Notes under the pieces: generated by a model
Seen by the model: only the letters and a program-made list of their open reading frames with translations
What the model was told of the DNA's origin: nothing
The model's database searches: none
Shown: in pieces, positions 10,401-17,109 of the stretch
How the letters are laid out: each line of letters opens with the position of its first letter
Numbering within the stretch: the stretch's first letter is position 1
Made by a program: the position numbers and the translations under genes
Origin: Bryobacterales bacterium
Lineage (GTDB): Bacteria > Acidobacteriota > Terriglobia > Bryobacterales > Bryobacteraceae
Direction: 5' to 3'
Length of the DNA: 44,676 nt
Assembly (NCBI GenBank): GCA_003166475.1
Contig: PMVV01000084.1
Span: 1,135-45,810 of the forward strand

Positions 10401-12458
10401 GGTGTTGGTTGAACCGTTTAGCTCCGAGCCGCCCTCAGCCAATACCACTCCGGTGCCCGCGGTGGTAAGGGTTCCTCCGCTAACGGTCGCGCCGCTCAGG
10501 AGCACTGTCCCGCCGTTAAGCGCCTCAATAGTGCCGTTGGTGGTGCCGTTCGTGTTGGTGATGGTATTGGTCAACTCCAGCGTGCCGCCGCTGCTGGCTT
10601 CCATCAGGCCCAGGTTGGTGGCGCCTGCGGCGCCGGTCTGAATCAGCAGGGTATTATGGCCGCTGGACGAAGTGGCATCCACGATGCCCGCTGCATCGTT
10701 GGTAAACGCCATGCTGTTGTCGCCGATGTCGCCCGAACCGGAAATGGTGTTGTTTACATTAGTCATCGAATTGCCGGAGCCAAGCAGGTAGTTGTTTGGG
10801 CTGTCGGACAGCGTAATCGCACCGCCGCCGGTGAGCGTCACCGCGCCGCTGGCAATCAGTTCCGTAAAGTTGCCGCCGGCGTTTAGCTGAATGGTCCCCG
10901 TGTTGGTGATGGCGCCTACCAGCGTGGTGTCTTGGGCGTTGGGCAATTGATACGTGCCCTGGTTGGTAACGCCGTTGAGCGTAGGGTTGCCGGAAGCCGC
11001 AATTACACCGCCGCTGGCCGTGTTCAGCGTGCCGCCGTTGATGGTTGGGTTTAGCAGCGTCACCACGGAGTTGGTTCCGGAAGCCAGAATCGTGCCGCCT
11101 GCATTGGTGTAGGTGTCGCCGTCGAGGATCAGATTGGCGCCGGCGGTGGCCTCCAGTGTGCCGGTGTTGGTGGTTCCGGTACTCGTCTCGATGGTGAGCG
11201 CCGTGGCCTGATTGGCATCGATGGCCCCCTGGTTGAGCAAGCCCATCTGGTTAGCGCCAATATTACCGGACCCCTGGATTAAATTGTTGACGTTGGTCAG
11301 AACGTCCGTGCCCACGGCGCCGTAGATCCGATTGTTGGGGCTATTGTCGAGCGTCACCGTGCCGCCGCCGGTAAGCGTGACACTAGCGCCGCCCAAAATC
11401 AGGTTTGTATTGTTACCGCCCGCGTTCAGTTGGATAATGGCGGTGCTGGTATTGGTGATGATGCCCTCAATGGTCGTGTTTTGGCTGTTGGGCACCTGAT
11501 ACGTGCCCTTGTTGGTGACGCCGTTGAGCGTGGGGTTGCCCAAAGCCGCAATCACGCCGCCGCTCGCCGTGTTCAGCGTGCCGCCATTGATGGTGGGGTT
11601 TTCCAACGTCACCGCGGAGTTGGTTCCGGAAGCCAGAATCGTGCCGCCGGCGTTGGTGTAGGTATCGCCATCCAGGATCAGGTTGGCGCCGGCGGTTGCC
11701 TCCAGTGTGCCGGTGTTGGTCGTTCCGCTAGTCGTCTGGATGGTGAGCGCCGTGGCCTGATTGGCATCGATGGTCGCCTGGTTAATCAGGCCCATCTGTC
11801 CAGCGCCAATCTGGCCGGACCCCTGGATCAGGTTGTTGGCGTTAGTCAGGACATCGGTGCCCACGGCGCCGTAAATCCGATTGTTGACGCTATTGCTGAG
11901 CGTCACCGTGCCGCCGCCGGTGAGCGTGACATTCCCGCCGATGATCAGGTTAGTGAGGTTGCCGCCGGCGCTGAGGGTGATGCCGCCGGAACCCGTGCTG
12001 TTTGAGTTGGTGATGGTGGTCCCCGTAATCGTCAGCGATTGGCTGTTTTGGAAATTCAAGAGGTTGGCGCTGCCTATGGTGAGATTGCCGATGGTATCGG
12101 TCACGTTCAGTTGGACCAAGCCCCCGGAATTGGTAATGACCGCGTTGTTGAGGGACCCCGGCATACTGCCCAGGGACCAGGTGGTCGCATTCCAGTTGCC
12201 GGCGCCGCCATTCCAAAGGTCGTCGGTGAACACCAGAGGCCGCGCAAAGGGCTGGAAGCCGAAGGCATGCACGACGAGACTTTTTCCCGAAATCATCCGG
12301 CGGATGGCCTTTTGCCCGAGATCGACGGGTGGTTTGGCAGCCCGCTCCAGCGGCGCTTGCGCAAAAAGGCCGGCCAGGCCGGTGCAGGCAATCAGGCAGG
12401 CAAACAAAAGCCTGCATACATATGAAATACCTTTGTTATCGCGACGGTTCATGGTCAC
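4491..12458 (-). CDS. Giant Asn/Thr/Gly-rich repeat protein, probable secreted beta-helix
   Basis: 2655 residues. Residues 1 to about 34 are a signal peptide (core LLFACLIACTGLAGLFAQ). About 155-1360 carry seven long type A repeats (xNAGGNxTxL, VTLTGGGTVTLS, SPNNxI, IxGSGxIGNGN), spaced about 170 residues. About 1565-2150 carry five type B repeats of about 113 residues (TITVTGTLTNNAS, VTIGAHNDTADTASVG, NAGTVTVDKGATLNL). A third unit (LTGGTYxVxGTLQF) occurs three times around them. Residues 2345-2495 resemble the closing domain of autotransporter-like passengers (GALDIQINGATAGTKYDVL). A Pro/Ala-rich linker and an unrelated tail of about 85 residues with one Cys follow. I see no autotransporter barrel, LPXTG or PEP-CTERM anchor, so the export route past the inner membrane is unclear. 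The start is GTG 12458 (GAGGAGA ten bases upstream); ATG 12452 is possible. Adhesin or matrix role is inferred from composition only. Confidence 0.85.
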   Translation of the reverse strand: MTMNRRDNKGISYVCRLLFACLIACTGLAGLFAQAPLERAAKPPVDLGQKAIRRMISGKSLVVHAFGFQPFARPLVFTDDLWNGGAGNWNATTWSLGSMPGSLNNAVITNSGGLVQLNVTDTIGNLTIGSANLLNFQNSQSLTITGTTITNSNSTGSGGITLSAGGNLTNLIIGGNVTLTGGGTVTLSNSVNNRIYGAVGTDVLTNANNLIQGSGQIGAGQMGLINQATIDANQATALTIQTTSGTTNTGTLEATAGANLILDGDTYTNAGGTILASGTNSAVTLENPTINGGTLNTASGGVIAALGNPTLNGVTNKGTYQVPNSQNTTIEGIITNTSTAIIQLNAGGNNTNLILGGASVTLTGGGTVTLDNSPNNRIYGAVGTDVLTNVNNLIQGSGNIGANQMGLLNQGAIDANQATALTIETSTGTTNTGTLEATAGANLILDGDTYTNAGGTILASGTNSVVTLLNPTINGGTLNTASGGVIAASGNPTLNGVTNQGTYQLPNAQDTTLVGAITNTGTIQLNAGGNFTELIASGAVTLTGGGAITLSDSPNNYLLGSGNSMTNVNNTISGSGDIGDNSMAFTNDAAGIVDATSSSGHNTLLIQTGAAGATNLGLMEASSGGTLELTNTITNTNGTTNGTIEALNGGTVLLSGATVSGGTLTTAGTGVVLAEGGSELNGSTNTITNAGNLQVPNANTLYMTGTVNNTGTLSLNAGGNNTELSVNSATAILQGSGTVTLSDSPNNYIAAATSGNQLTIGQTISGPGGDIGNGNLVLINNATIDATASAHGNVLYVQPDATFTNNGTLEATGGGTLVLYGGTFTNTSGTITAGSGSTVDLQASVDIVGGTLNGPGTFVSSSGAELDGSTHTVTSAGTLEIPNNNNLTIKGTIDNTGTLELQAGGNPTYLYVGSPTVTLQGGGTVTFSDSPNNYIQAATAGNQLTIAQPISGPGGDIGNGNLVLVNQSTIDATKSASTNVLYIQPDGTMTNTGLLEATGGGSLILYGGTFTNSGAGAITAASGSNVTLEGGVTVAGGTLNGAGLFTSLNGTTLNGVTNAGTLQVPNSNNTTLVGTIANTGALQLNAGGNNTFLYPSGAVTLTGGGTLTLSDSNNNYMQAAAGGSSLTNVNNTISGSGNLGNGNLIFTNQAAGVVDATSAHGNSLVLDSAAPGATNAGIFEASSGGTLVIESAVANTGGLIEGLAGTGASAGGNVVIDSGAVITGGTLNTLGTGVNASSMSFYGNAILNGVTNNGTIALPNSNSAELQGTVTNNGSIQVNGGGNNTYLYIDGNTTLNGSGTLVLSNSPNNYIYGAAGTEVLTNNGNTIEGSGHIGNGNLGLVNNAGGTVLANQPDELFIVANSSGVTNNGTFQVNTGSTLDITSGPFNNFNSGTGTLTGGTYNVNGGTFQFDSANIVTNAADIILTGASSQIISNTSANALANFATNAAGGVFQLGAGRSFTTSGAGGGNFTNNGALIIGGGDTFKVAGALSNFSGTQLTGGTYYVGGTLQFGTSGSHLVTNDANLTLAGTSAKLLDLGGNNLLTGFNTNAGGGIFTVAAGGSYTTAGAFTNSGTMDLEQASSLTVSGNLTNSGTVSTNNQNLQGGANTLTVTGTLTNNATDTVTIGVNNDTSDVANVGLLANSGTVTVGTGASLNLTSAGTDTNNGAITLSGGTLDMQAGSFTNSTTIDLEKGGKLDITGSITNSGAITTNNANLGGPANTITVTGELVNNSSASVTIGANNDTADTASIGLLTNSGTVTVDKGATLNLSNAHAASSNFGAIAVNGGTLIMQGGADSTGTIDLEQAGTLTVNNSFTNDGALTTNNANLGGSANKITITGTLFNDSGATMTIGAHNDTTDTASVGVLTNAGTVTVDKGATLNLTSNGADTNSNAIAVNGGTLDVQAGSLTNSGTLDLEQKGKLTVTGNLTNSGTLTTNNSNLGGGANTITVTGTLTNNASDSVTIGAHNDTADTASVGLLSNAGTVTVDKGATLKLTATGADSNTGSIALDSGTMTIASGGVLTNSGTLDAESGGKLTVTGGLTNAGTLSTNGSNAGGAANAITITGKLTNNASANVTIGANNDTSDTATVGYTTNAGTITVDTGATLTLTTATTDTNTGTIAVNGTLDLKGSATTLSGAGSLTLTNGFITGVGTLPTFKNSSTIKGSGTISNLGITNAGLLFANQAAPLIILPTSAGLSNTGTLEVGAGDTMVIGTSAGGALTNFSSVNNTLTGGIYNLTGTLQFGASGTTIATNAANITLNGTGQMLDFGSNNILAGFNNNASTGVFKLASAASLTTNGGTFTNLGTFTVSTGTTFTVGGSSFNFNQNGGTAMVNGTLTSTTLGTLTVNGGTFDGTGTVGYNVVDASILTPGDSASVTGKLTVADTYTQNSTGALDIQINGATAGTKYDVLKVTGSATLGGTLNIALGSFTPTVGQTFTILTASSVTDTFTTVNGLAINGTEHFTIAYHPGGVVLTVVSGALTISNPASNTLVSRLIPAPVRHGSSVSVKGRYGLGVFGQRMAPLPALAPALSMARTPVARPVAAPVARPVSFGMAATGTPGFRPMDQFGSPLAAVSAPVSTGDAGAAGSFGISLSSAASYNSMGAMNHMRFECGVDLKSLLKTSRKQLLKGLWAAPDSPDALDLGYMTYTGSH
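6010..7755 (-). repeat. Five tandem type B repeats (about 338 bp each) inside the giant gene
   Basis: Five consecutive in-frame copies, beginning near 7745, 7415, 7070, 6735 and 6395 on the minus strand. Each codes for LTNSGTLDLEQxGKLTVTG, then TNNxNLGGxANTITVTG, then VTIGAHNDTADTAS, then GTVTVDKGATLNL. The central copies are the most alike at the DNA level, which suggests recent unequal exchange. Boundaries are approximate. Confidence 0.8.
8380..11990 (-). repeat. Seven diverged type A repeats (about 500 bp each) inside the giant gene
   Basis: Seven in-frame copies can be lined up on the motif NAGGNxTxL, then VTLTGGGTVTLSDSPNN, then IxGSGxIGNGNL, then a TIDAT segment and a GTLEATGGGTLxL segment. 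The first two copies are closest to each other; copies four and five form another close pair. The alternation suggests successive duplications. Boundaries are approximate. Confidence 0.75.
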
Positions 12459-12479
12459 TGTGGCGTTTCTCCTCTGGAT

Positions 12480-12556
12480 GGGAAGGCGTAAAGAAAGTGG
12501 CGATACTGTTACGCTTCCCGACAGCGTTTTTCCTCAGGGTGACGAATTACACCCTG
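12480..12556 (-). promoter_or_regulatory. Structured 5' leader of the giant repeat gene
   Basis: Two stem-loops lie between the proposed promoter and the ribosome binding site (12475-12469). Stem-loop I is 12556-12550 with 12541-12535 (CAGGGTG against CACCCTG, 7 bp, 8-base loop). Stem-loop II is 12519-12509 with 12491-12480 (GGGAAG:CTTCCC plus CGTAA:TTACG, 11 bp with one bulged base). Stem-loop I would sit at the very 5' end of the transcript if the TATACT at 12569-12564 is the -10 box. This could stabilise the mRNA or control translation. I do not recognise a named riboswitch class. Confidence 0.5.
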
Positions 12557-12563
12557 CTGGGCC

Positions 12564-12592
12564 AGTATACACCCCGCTGCATAAATTAAAAA
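12564..12592 (-). promoter_or_regulatory. Candidate promoter for the giant repeat gene
   Basis: Minus-strand TATACT (12569-12564) is a good -10 box. With a 17-base spacer the -35 would be TTTTTA (12592-12587), which matches the consensus poorly, so the promoter may need an activator. It is placed just upstream of the two leader stem-loops. Confidence 0.35.
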
Positions 12593-12900
12593 GCAAATTT
12601 TTCAAGTTTGTAAGAGCGATTCAGTCCTAACAGTACGTGACATTCGTACCGGTACCGAATAGCCTAGTCACACCGGCTTAGGGGTTTTCCCTATGCAGCG
12701 AAAAGCGACATGGTCCCATCTAAGTGCCTGGCCGGTTCAGTCCGCTGAGTATCTCAATTCCAGACAGTCTTCTGCATTTAGTACACACACCCCGGCGCCC
12801 GTCCCCTGAGCCTCCGCAGGCGCAGTGCAAATGGGGAAGATACCGGTGTGGGTCACGCGCTTTCTTTGGCCCCAGCCGTGCCGTTGGCTGATTGGCACGC
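12593..12900. other. Intergenic region between divergent genes
   Basis: No convincing coding sequence or RNA gene was seen here. The first 100 bp are AT-richer than the flanks and hold the two palindromes described separately. The rest (12700-12900) shows no recognised element and no ribosome binding site in front of the plus-strand membrane protein gene. Confidence 0.6.
12637..12693. promoter_or_regulatory. Two palindromic operator-like sites
   Basis: Site 1: GTACCGGTAC (12646-12655) is a perfect palindrome, flanked by ATTC (12642-12645) and GAAT (12657-12660) and further out by GTGAC (12637-12641) and GTCAC (12667-12671). Site 2: TAGGG (12679-12683), five bases, CCCTA (12689-12693). Site 2 has the half-site form of sites bound by NarL/LuxR-type HTH regulators, which is a resemblance only. 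They lie about 70-125 bp upstream of the proposed -10 of the giant gene. Confidence 0.4.
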
Positions 12901-14556
12901 ATGCAGCCGTCCAAGCCCTCTCGCCTTCTCCGGTGGCTCCCTTCCATGACGGACGCCGCCTTCGCGATGCCGCTGGTCTTCCTGTTCTGCGGGATGCAGG
13001 GCGCGCACACGCTGTTGGGGGATGGCGACACCGGCTGGCATTTGCGCACCGGCGAATGGATCCTGGCGCATGGGCGGGTGCCGGACCGCGATATCTTCTC
13101 CTTTACCCGCTCCGGACAACCGTGGTTTGCGTGGGAGTGGCTGTGGGACGTGGTGTTCGGCTGGCTGCATGTGCATGCCGGCATGGCCGCGGTGGTGCTG
13201 GCCAGCAGCCTGGTGCTGGCGCTCACTTTCGCCTTGCTGTTCCGCATGGCGCGCCGGTCGAGCGACGCGCTGGTGGCGCTGGCCCTGACGCTGGCAGCCG
13301 CGGCCGGGTCGGCGGGACACTGGCTGGCGCGTCCGCACCTGTTCACCATGCTGTTCACGGTGATCTTCTATTCCATGCTGGATCGCAGCGGCGCGGACAC
13401 CGGGCGCGAGTCCGGCGTTCCACGGCGGTTGTGGCTGCTGCCGCCGCTGATGGTGGTGTGGACCAATCTGCATGGCGGTTTCTTTGTCGGCATCCTATTG
13501 ATCGCGGCCTACGCGGCTGGGCAGTTCGGCGTGCTGCTCGGCGAAACCGGCGCCGGCGGCCGCCGCCAGGCGCTGCGGCGCGGGCGCGGTTATCTGCTGG
13601 TGGCCGCCGCTTGCGGCGCCGCGACCTTCGTCAATCCATACGGCTACCGGTTGCACGCGCACATCTTCGCCTACCTGGCCGACGGGTTCTATCGCGGCAA
13701 CATCATGGAATTCCAGTCGCTGAACTTTCAGAGCGGGCAAGCGCGCTATTTCGAGATCCTGCTGGCGGCTGGCGCGGCTGCGGCCTTCGTGCGGCTGCGC
13801 CGGGGGCGGCTGGTCTGGCCGCTGCTCTTTGCCGTATGGGCGCATCTGGCGCTCTACTCGGCCCGCAACGTGGAGATCTTCGTGCTGCTGGCGGCCCCGC
13901 CCGCGGCTGAAATGGTGTCGGAAGGCTTGCGGAGATTGCCGGGCCTGCGCCTGGCCGGGTGGCTGCGGCGCGGGCTGGAGGGTCTGGCGTTCTTTACGCA
14001 GGAATGGAACGCCTGCGACGGCGGGCCGCGCTGGCACGCTTCGAGCGCCGTCGCGATGCTGGCGCTGGCGGCGCTGCTTTACGCTCCGCGATCGCCTGCC
14101 GCCTGCCGCGCCGCTTACGATCCCAAAACCTTTCCCGTGGCCGCCGCGGGCCAACTGGAGAAGGCCGGCCTGTTCGGCGGCGTCTTCACCGAGGATCTCT
14201 GGGGCGGGTACCTCATCTACCGCGAGTATCCCCGCGGCCGCGTTTTCATCGACGGCCGCAGCGATTTTTACGGCCCGGAGTTCGCCGGCAAATACATAAA
14301 GGCCATGGGCGCGCAGGCAGGTTGGGAGGGCTATCTGAAACGCTACGGCGTAGAGACCGTCCTGTTGCCGCCGGATGCGCCGTTGGCCGGCGCGCTGCGC
14401 CAATGCGGCGCCTGGCATCTGATCTACGACGATGGCGTGGCCCTGATCTTTCGCTCGGCGCGGGCCGCGCCATTGCCGTTCGAGCAAGCTTTCGCCAATT
14501 CCTCTGGCGGCGGAATTCAGTGCGTGACGATGCCTCGTAAGGACCATCGACTATGA
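12901..14556 (+). CDS. Polytopic membrane protein, possibly GT-C-like
   Basis: 551 residues with about nine or ten hydrophobic segments over the first 400 residues. After the first segment comes a conserved-looking loop (LLGDGDTGWHLRTGEWILAH, then VPDRDIFSF, then WFAWEWLWD); an acidic first loop of this sort is typical of GT-C fold glycosyltransferases such as PMT-like proteins. The last 130 residues are soluble (GGYLIYREYPRGRVFIDGRSD) and probably face the periplasm. I know this layout only from uncharacterised proteins, so transfer of a lipid-linked sugar is an inference. The start is uncertain: a TTG at 12892 extends the frame, ATG 12901 is preferred, ATG 12946 is possible, and none has a clear ribosome binding site. 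It precedes the tad genes on the same strand, but a candidate promoter lies between. Confidence 0.75.
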   Translation: MQPSKPSRLLRWLPSMTDAAFAMPLVFLFCGMQGAHTLLGDGDTGWHLRTGEWILAHGRVPDRDIFSFTRSGQPWFAWEWLWDVVFGWLHVHAGMAAVVLASSLVLALTFALLFRMARRSSDALVALALTLAAAAGSAGHWLARPHLFTMLFTVIFYSMLDRSGADTGRESGVPRRLWLLPPLMVVWTNLHGGFFVGILLIAAYAAGQFGVLLGETGAGGRRQALRRGRGYLLVAAACGAATFVNPYGYRLHAHIFAYLADGFYRGNIMEFQSLNFQSGQARYFEILLAAGAAAAFVRLRRGRLVWPLLFAVWAHLALYSARNVEIFVLLAAPPAAEMVSEGLRRLPGLRLAGWLRRGLEGLAFFTQEWNACDGGPRWHASSAVAMLALAALLYAPRSPAACRAAYDPKTFPVAAAGQLEKAGLFGGVFTEDLWGGYLIYREYPRGRVFIDGRSDFYGPEFAGKYIKAMGAQAGWEGYLKRYGVETVLLPPDAPLAGALRQCGAWHLIYDDGVALIFRSARAAPLPFEQAFANSSGGGIQCVTMPRKDHRL

Positions 14557-14670
14557 CTGCGTTTTGGCCACAATCCCGGACTGGCGAACAGGGGTAAGAC
14601 TTGCTCGAAGGCACCCTCATGCCGGCTTCGGCGGCGCCACGGGATCCTACTAGACCGGCGTCTGCCCCTA

Positions 14671-14699
14671 TTGCTTCGCCACCCTCCGGCCGATATAAA
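14671..14699 (+). promoter_or_regulatory. Candidate promoter of the tad operon
   Basis: TTGCTT (14671-14676), a 17-base spacer and TATAAA (14694-14699). Transcription would start near 14706, giving a leader of about 80 bases before cpaB. Confidence 0.5.
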
Positions 14700-14788
14700 A
14701 AGTGAACTGCACCGGGGCGGTTTGAGTGGCCCGGAGAAGAGGATCGAGGCCGGGGATCCCGAGAGAGGATACGGCCCGTGAGCGAAGC

Positions 14789-15655
14789 ATGAATCAAAGA
14801 CTGATTTCCGTTCTGGCTTTTGCTTTTATCGTTTCCGCCGGCGCGAGCCTGTTGCTGTACCGGCTCTTGTCCGGCCGCGTGACGACGCAGGCGGCGCCCA
14901 AATCCAGCAAACTGATTCTGGCGGGGCGCGACTTGGCGCCGGGCACCCTCATCCGGGACGCGGATCTCCGCCTGGGAGATTGGACCGGCAGCCTGCCCGA
15001 AGGCGCCATCCAAAAGAAAGAGGACATCGTCGGGCGCGGCGTGATTTCTCCCATCTTCGGCGGCGAACCCATGGTGGAGAGCCGGTTGGCCCCCAAGGGC
15101 GGCGGCGCCGGCCTGGCGGCCCTGATCCCCAGAGGCATGCGCGCGGTGGCCATACGGGTGAATGAAATTGTAGGGGTGGCGGGCTTTGCGGTGCCCGGCA
15201 TGCGGGTGGATGTGCTGGTATCCGGCAGCCCGCCGGGCGCGGCCGCACAGGGCGGCGTCACCAAGACCCTGCTGCAAAACGTGCAAGTGCTCTCGGCCGG
15301 CCAGAACTTCCAGAAAGACGCCGAAGGCAAACCCGTCTCCGTAGCGGTGGTCAACCTGTTGGTCACGCCGCAGCAGGCGGAAATGTTGAGTTTGGCCAGC
15401 ACCCAGACGAGCATTCAACTGGTGCTGCGCAATCCGCTGGACACCGACATCGCCAAAACCAACGGCAGCGCGGTGGCACAATTGTTCAATTCGGGCGCAG
15501 CGCTCCCGCCGGCCGAAAAACCCGCCGCCTCCATCCGCCCTACGCCTCCACCCGCGGCATTAGCTCCGCCTCCCAAGCCGCGCGTGGTCGAGGTGATCAA
15601 TGGGATCAAGCGGACCGAAACGCAATTCGAACCGCGTGGGGAGGTCAAGCCATGA
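14789..15655 (+). CDS. cpaB: CpaB/RcpC pilus assembly protein
   Basis: 288 residues. A single N-terminal membrane segment (MNQRLISVLAFAFIVSAGAS) is followed by a SAF domain (KLILAGRDLAPGTLIRDADL, about residues 35-60) and the RcpC-like region (GMRAVAIRVNEIVGVAGF, GMRVDVLVSG), ending in a Pro/Ala-rich tail. The CpaB family sits in the periplasm and works with the secretin in Flp/tad pilus biogenesis; the SAF domain probably binds peptidoglycan or glycan. The frame is open back to 14726, but the ATG at 14789 begins the membrane segment. The stop overlaps the start of cpaC by four bases (ATGA), so the two are translationally coupled. First gene of a six-gene assembly cluster. Confidence 0.92.
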   Translation: MNQRLISVLAFAFIVSAGASLLLYRLLSGRVTTQAAPKSSKLILAGRDLAPGTLIRDADLRLGDWTGSLPEGAIQKKEDIVGRGVISPIFGGEPMVESRLAPKGGGAGLAALIPRGMRAVAIRVNEIVGVAGFAVPGMRVDVLVSGSPPGAAAQGGVTKTLLQNVQVLSAGQNFQKDAEGKPVSVAVVNLLVTPQQAEMLSLASTQTSIQLVLRNPLDTDIAKTNGSAVAQLFNSGAALPPAEKPAASIRPTPPPAALAPPPKPRVVEVINGIKRTETQFEPRGEVKP

Positions 15656-17109
15656 CCCGCCACGGTTGTTGGCTGGTGGCGTCCCTGCTGGCGGTGGCCC
15701 TGCCCGCGGTGTGCGCCAACGATGGAACCCCGGTGGACCTGGCGGTCACCGTGGGCAAGTCGATCGTCCTGGATACGGCGGCCGATCTGCGGCGCGTGGC
15801 GGTGGCCAACGGCGACCTCGCCGAAGCCCTGGCGGTAAATCCGCGGGAAGTTTTGATCAACGGCAAGGCGCCGGGAGAGACCTCCGTGATTCTGTGGCAG
15901 CAGGATGGCGCGCGCACCATGTACAACTTGGCCGTGCGCCCGAACATGGCCCGCATCGAAGCCGTCCAGGGGCAGCTCCAGCGGGGACTCGAAGGCCAGG
16001 ACGTGAGCCTCGAATTCGAGAACGATACGGTTTTTCTGCGGGGCACGGTGAAAGATCTTTCCAGCGCCGAGCGCGCCTCCGGCATGGCGGCCACGCTGGG
16101 CAAAGTAGTGAACCTGTTGCGCGTCGAGGTGCCCCCGGCGGAACCCCAGATCCTGCTTCGCGTGCGCTTCGCCGATGTGGATCGCTCCGTGGCCACCTCG
16201 TTCGGCGTCAACCTGTTGAGCACTGGAGCGGCCAACACGGTGGGGCAAATCACCACCGGGCAGTTCGGACCGGCGGTCCCCACGATCCAGGGCAATGTCG
16301 CGCAGTTCACGCTCTCGGACGCGCTCAACATCTTCCTGTTCCGGCGCGATCTCAATCTGGGCGCCCTGGTCCAGGCGCTGGAGGCCAAAAACCTGCTGCA
16401 AATGCTGGCCGAGCCGAATGTACTGGCCACCAATGGCAAGCCGGCCAGCTTCGTGGCCGGCGGCGAGTTTCCGTTTCCCGTGGTGCAAGGCGGCGCCACC
16501 TCGGGCGCGGTCACCATTCAGTTCCGGGAATACGGCGTGCGCATCAACTTTCTGCCGGTGGTGACGCCGCGCGGAACCATCCGCCTGCAAGTGGCCCCCG
16601 AGGTCAGTTCGCTGGACTACTCCAACGCGCTGAGTTTCGAAGGCTTCACCATCCCGGCATTGGCCACCCGAAAGGTGCAGACGCAAGTGGAGCTGGAGAG
16701 CGGTCAGAGCTTCGTGATCGCGGGGCTGCTAAACAACACCATTACCCAGAGCCTCAACAAGATTCCCGGGATCGGCGACATTCCCTTGCTGGGCAAGCTC
16801 TTCCAAAGCCGTACGCGCACGCGCAGCAACTCGGAATTGATGATCCTCATCACGCCGGAGTTGGTGCGGCCGATTCCGGGCGGAGCGGCGCTTCCCGCCG
16901 TAGGCATGCCCGAAGTATTTCTTCCGGGCACCGCCACGGCCGCCCCCCGGACGCCCGGCTCCGAGGTCACCGGAGCGATTCCGTCGCCGCCGGTGAAGAA
17001 AGACATCCCGCTCGAAGAGATGCTGGAGATCGAGAAACAGAAGACGGCTATGCAGGCGTCGCCGCAGGCCAGTCCGGCGGCGGGGACCGCACCCGGAGGA
17101 ATACGGTAA
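15652..17109 (+). CDS. cpaC: CpaC/RcpA outer-membrane secretin
   Basis: 485 residues. A signal peptide covers about residues 1-21 (LLAVALPAVCAND). An N-terminal pilus-secretin domain follows (VTVGKSIVLDTAADLRRVAV), then a BON-like segment (VSLEFENDTVFLRGTVKDL), then the secretin domain, whose hallmark is at about 340-410 (TRKVQTQVELESGQSFVIAG, NKIPGIGDIPLLGKLF, LMILITPELVRP). Secretins of this family form the outer-membrane channel through which Flp pili emerge. The C-terminal 80 residues are Pro/Ala-rich and poorly conserved in type. Its TAA stop shares one base with the ATG of the next gene (TAATG), so the genes are tightly coupled. Confidence 0.94.
   Translation: MTRHGCWLVASLLAVALPAVCANDGTPVDLAVTVGKSIVLDTAADLRRVAVANGDLAEALAVNPREVLINGKAPGETSVILWQQDGARTMYNLAVRPNMARIEAVQGQLQRGLEGQDVSLEFENDTVFLRGTVKDLSSAERASGMAATLGKVVNLLRVEVPPAEPQILLRVRFADVDRSVATSFGVNLLSTGAANTVGQITTGQFGPAVPTIQGNVAQFTLSDALNIFLFRRDLNLGALVQALEAKNLLQMLAEPNVLATNGKPASFVAGGEFPFPVVQGGATSGAVTIQFREYGVRINFLPVVTPRGTIRLQVAPEVSSLDYSNALSFEGFTIPALATRKVQTQVELESGQSFVIAGLLNNTITQSLNKIPGIGDIPLLGKLFQSRTRTRSNSELMILITPELVRPIPGGAALPAVGMPEVFLPGTATAAPRTPGSEVTGAIPSPPVKKDIPLEEMLEIEKQKTAMQASPQASPAAGTAPGGIR

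Noticed and set aside
12535-12556. Possible known riboswitch (for example cyclic di-GMP type) before the giant gene
   Set aside because: The conserved sequence blocks of the classes I know are absent; only generic stem-loops are present.
15600-17108. Upstream extension of the tadZ frame through cpaC
   Set aside because: The overlapping cpaC product is a complete secretin; tadZ starts at 17109 with the TAATG overlap.
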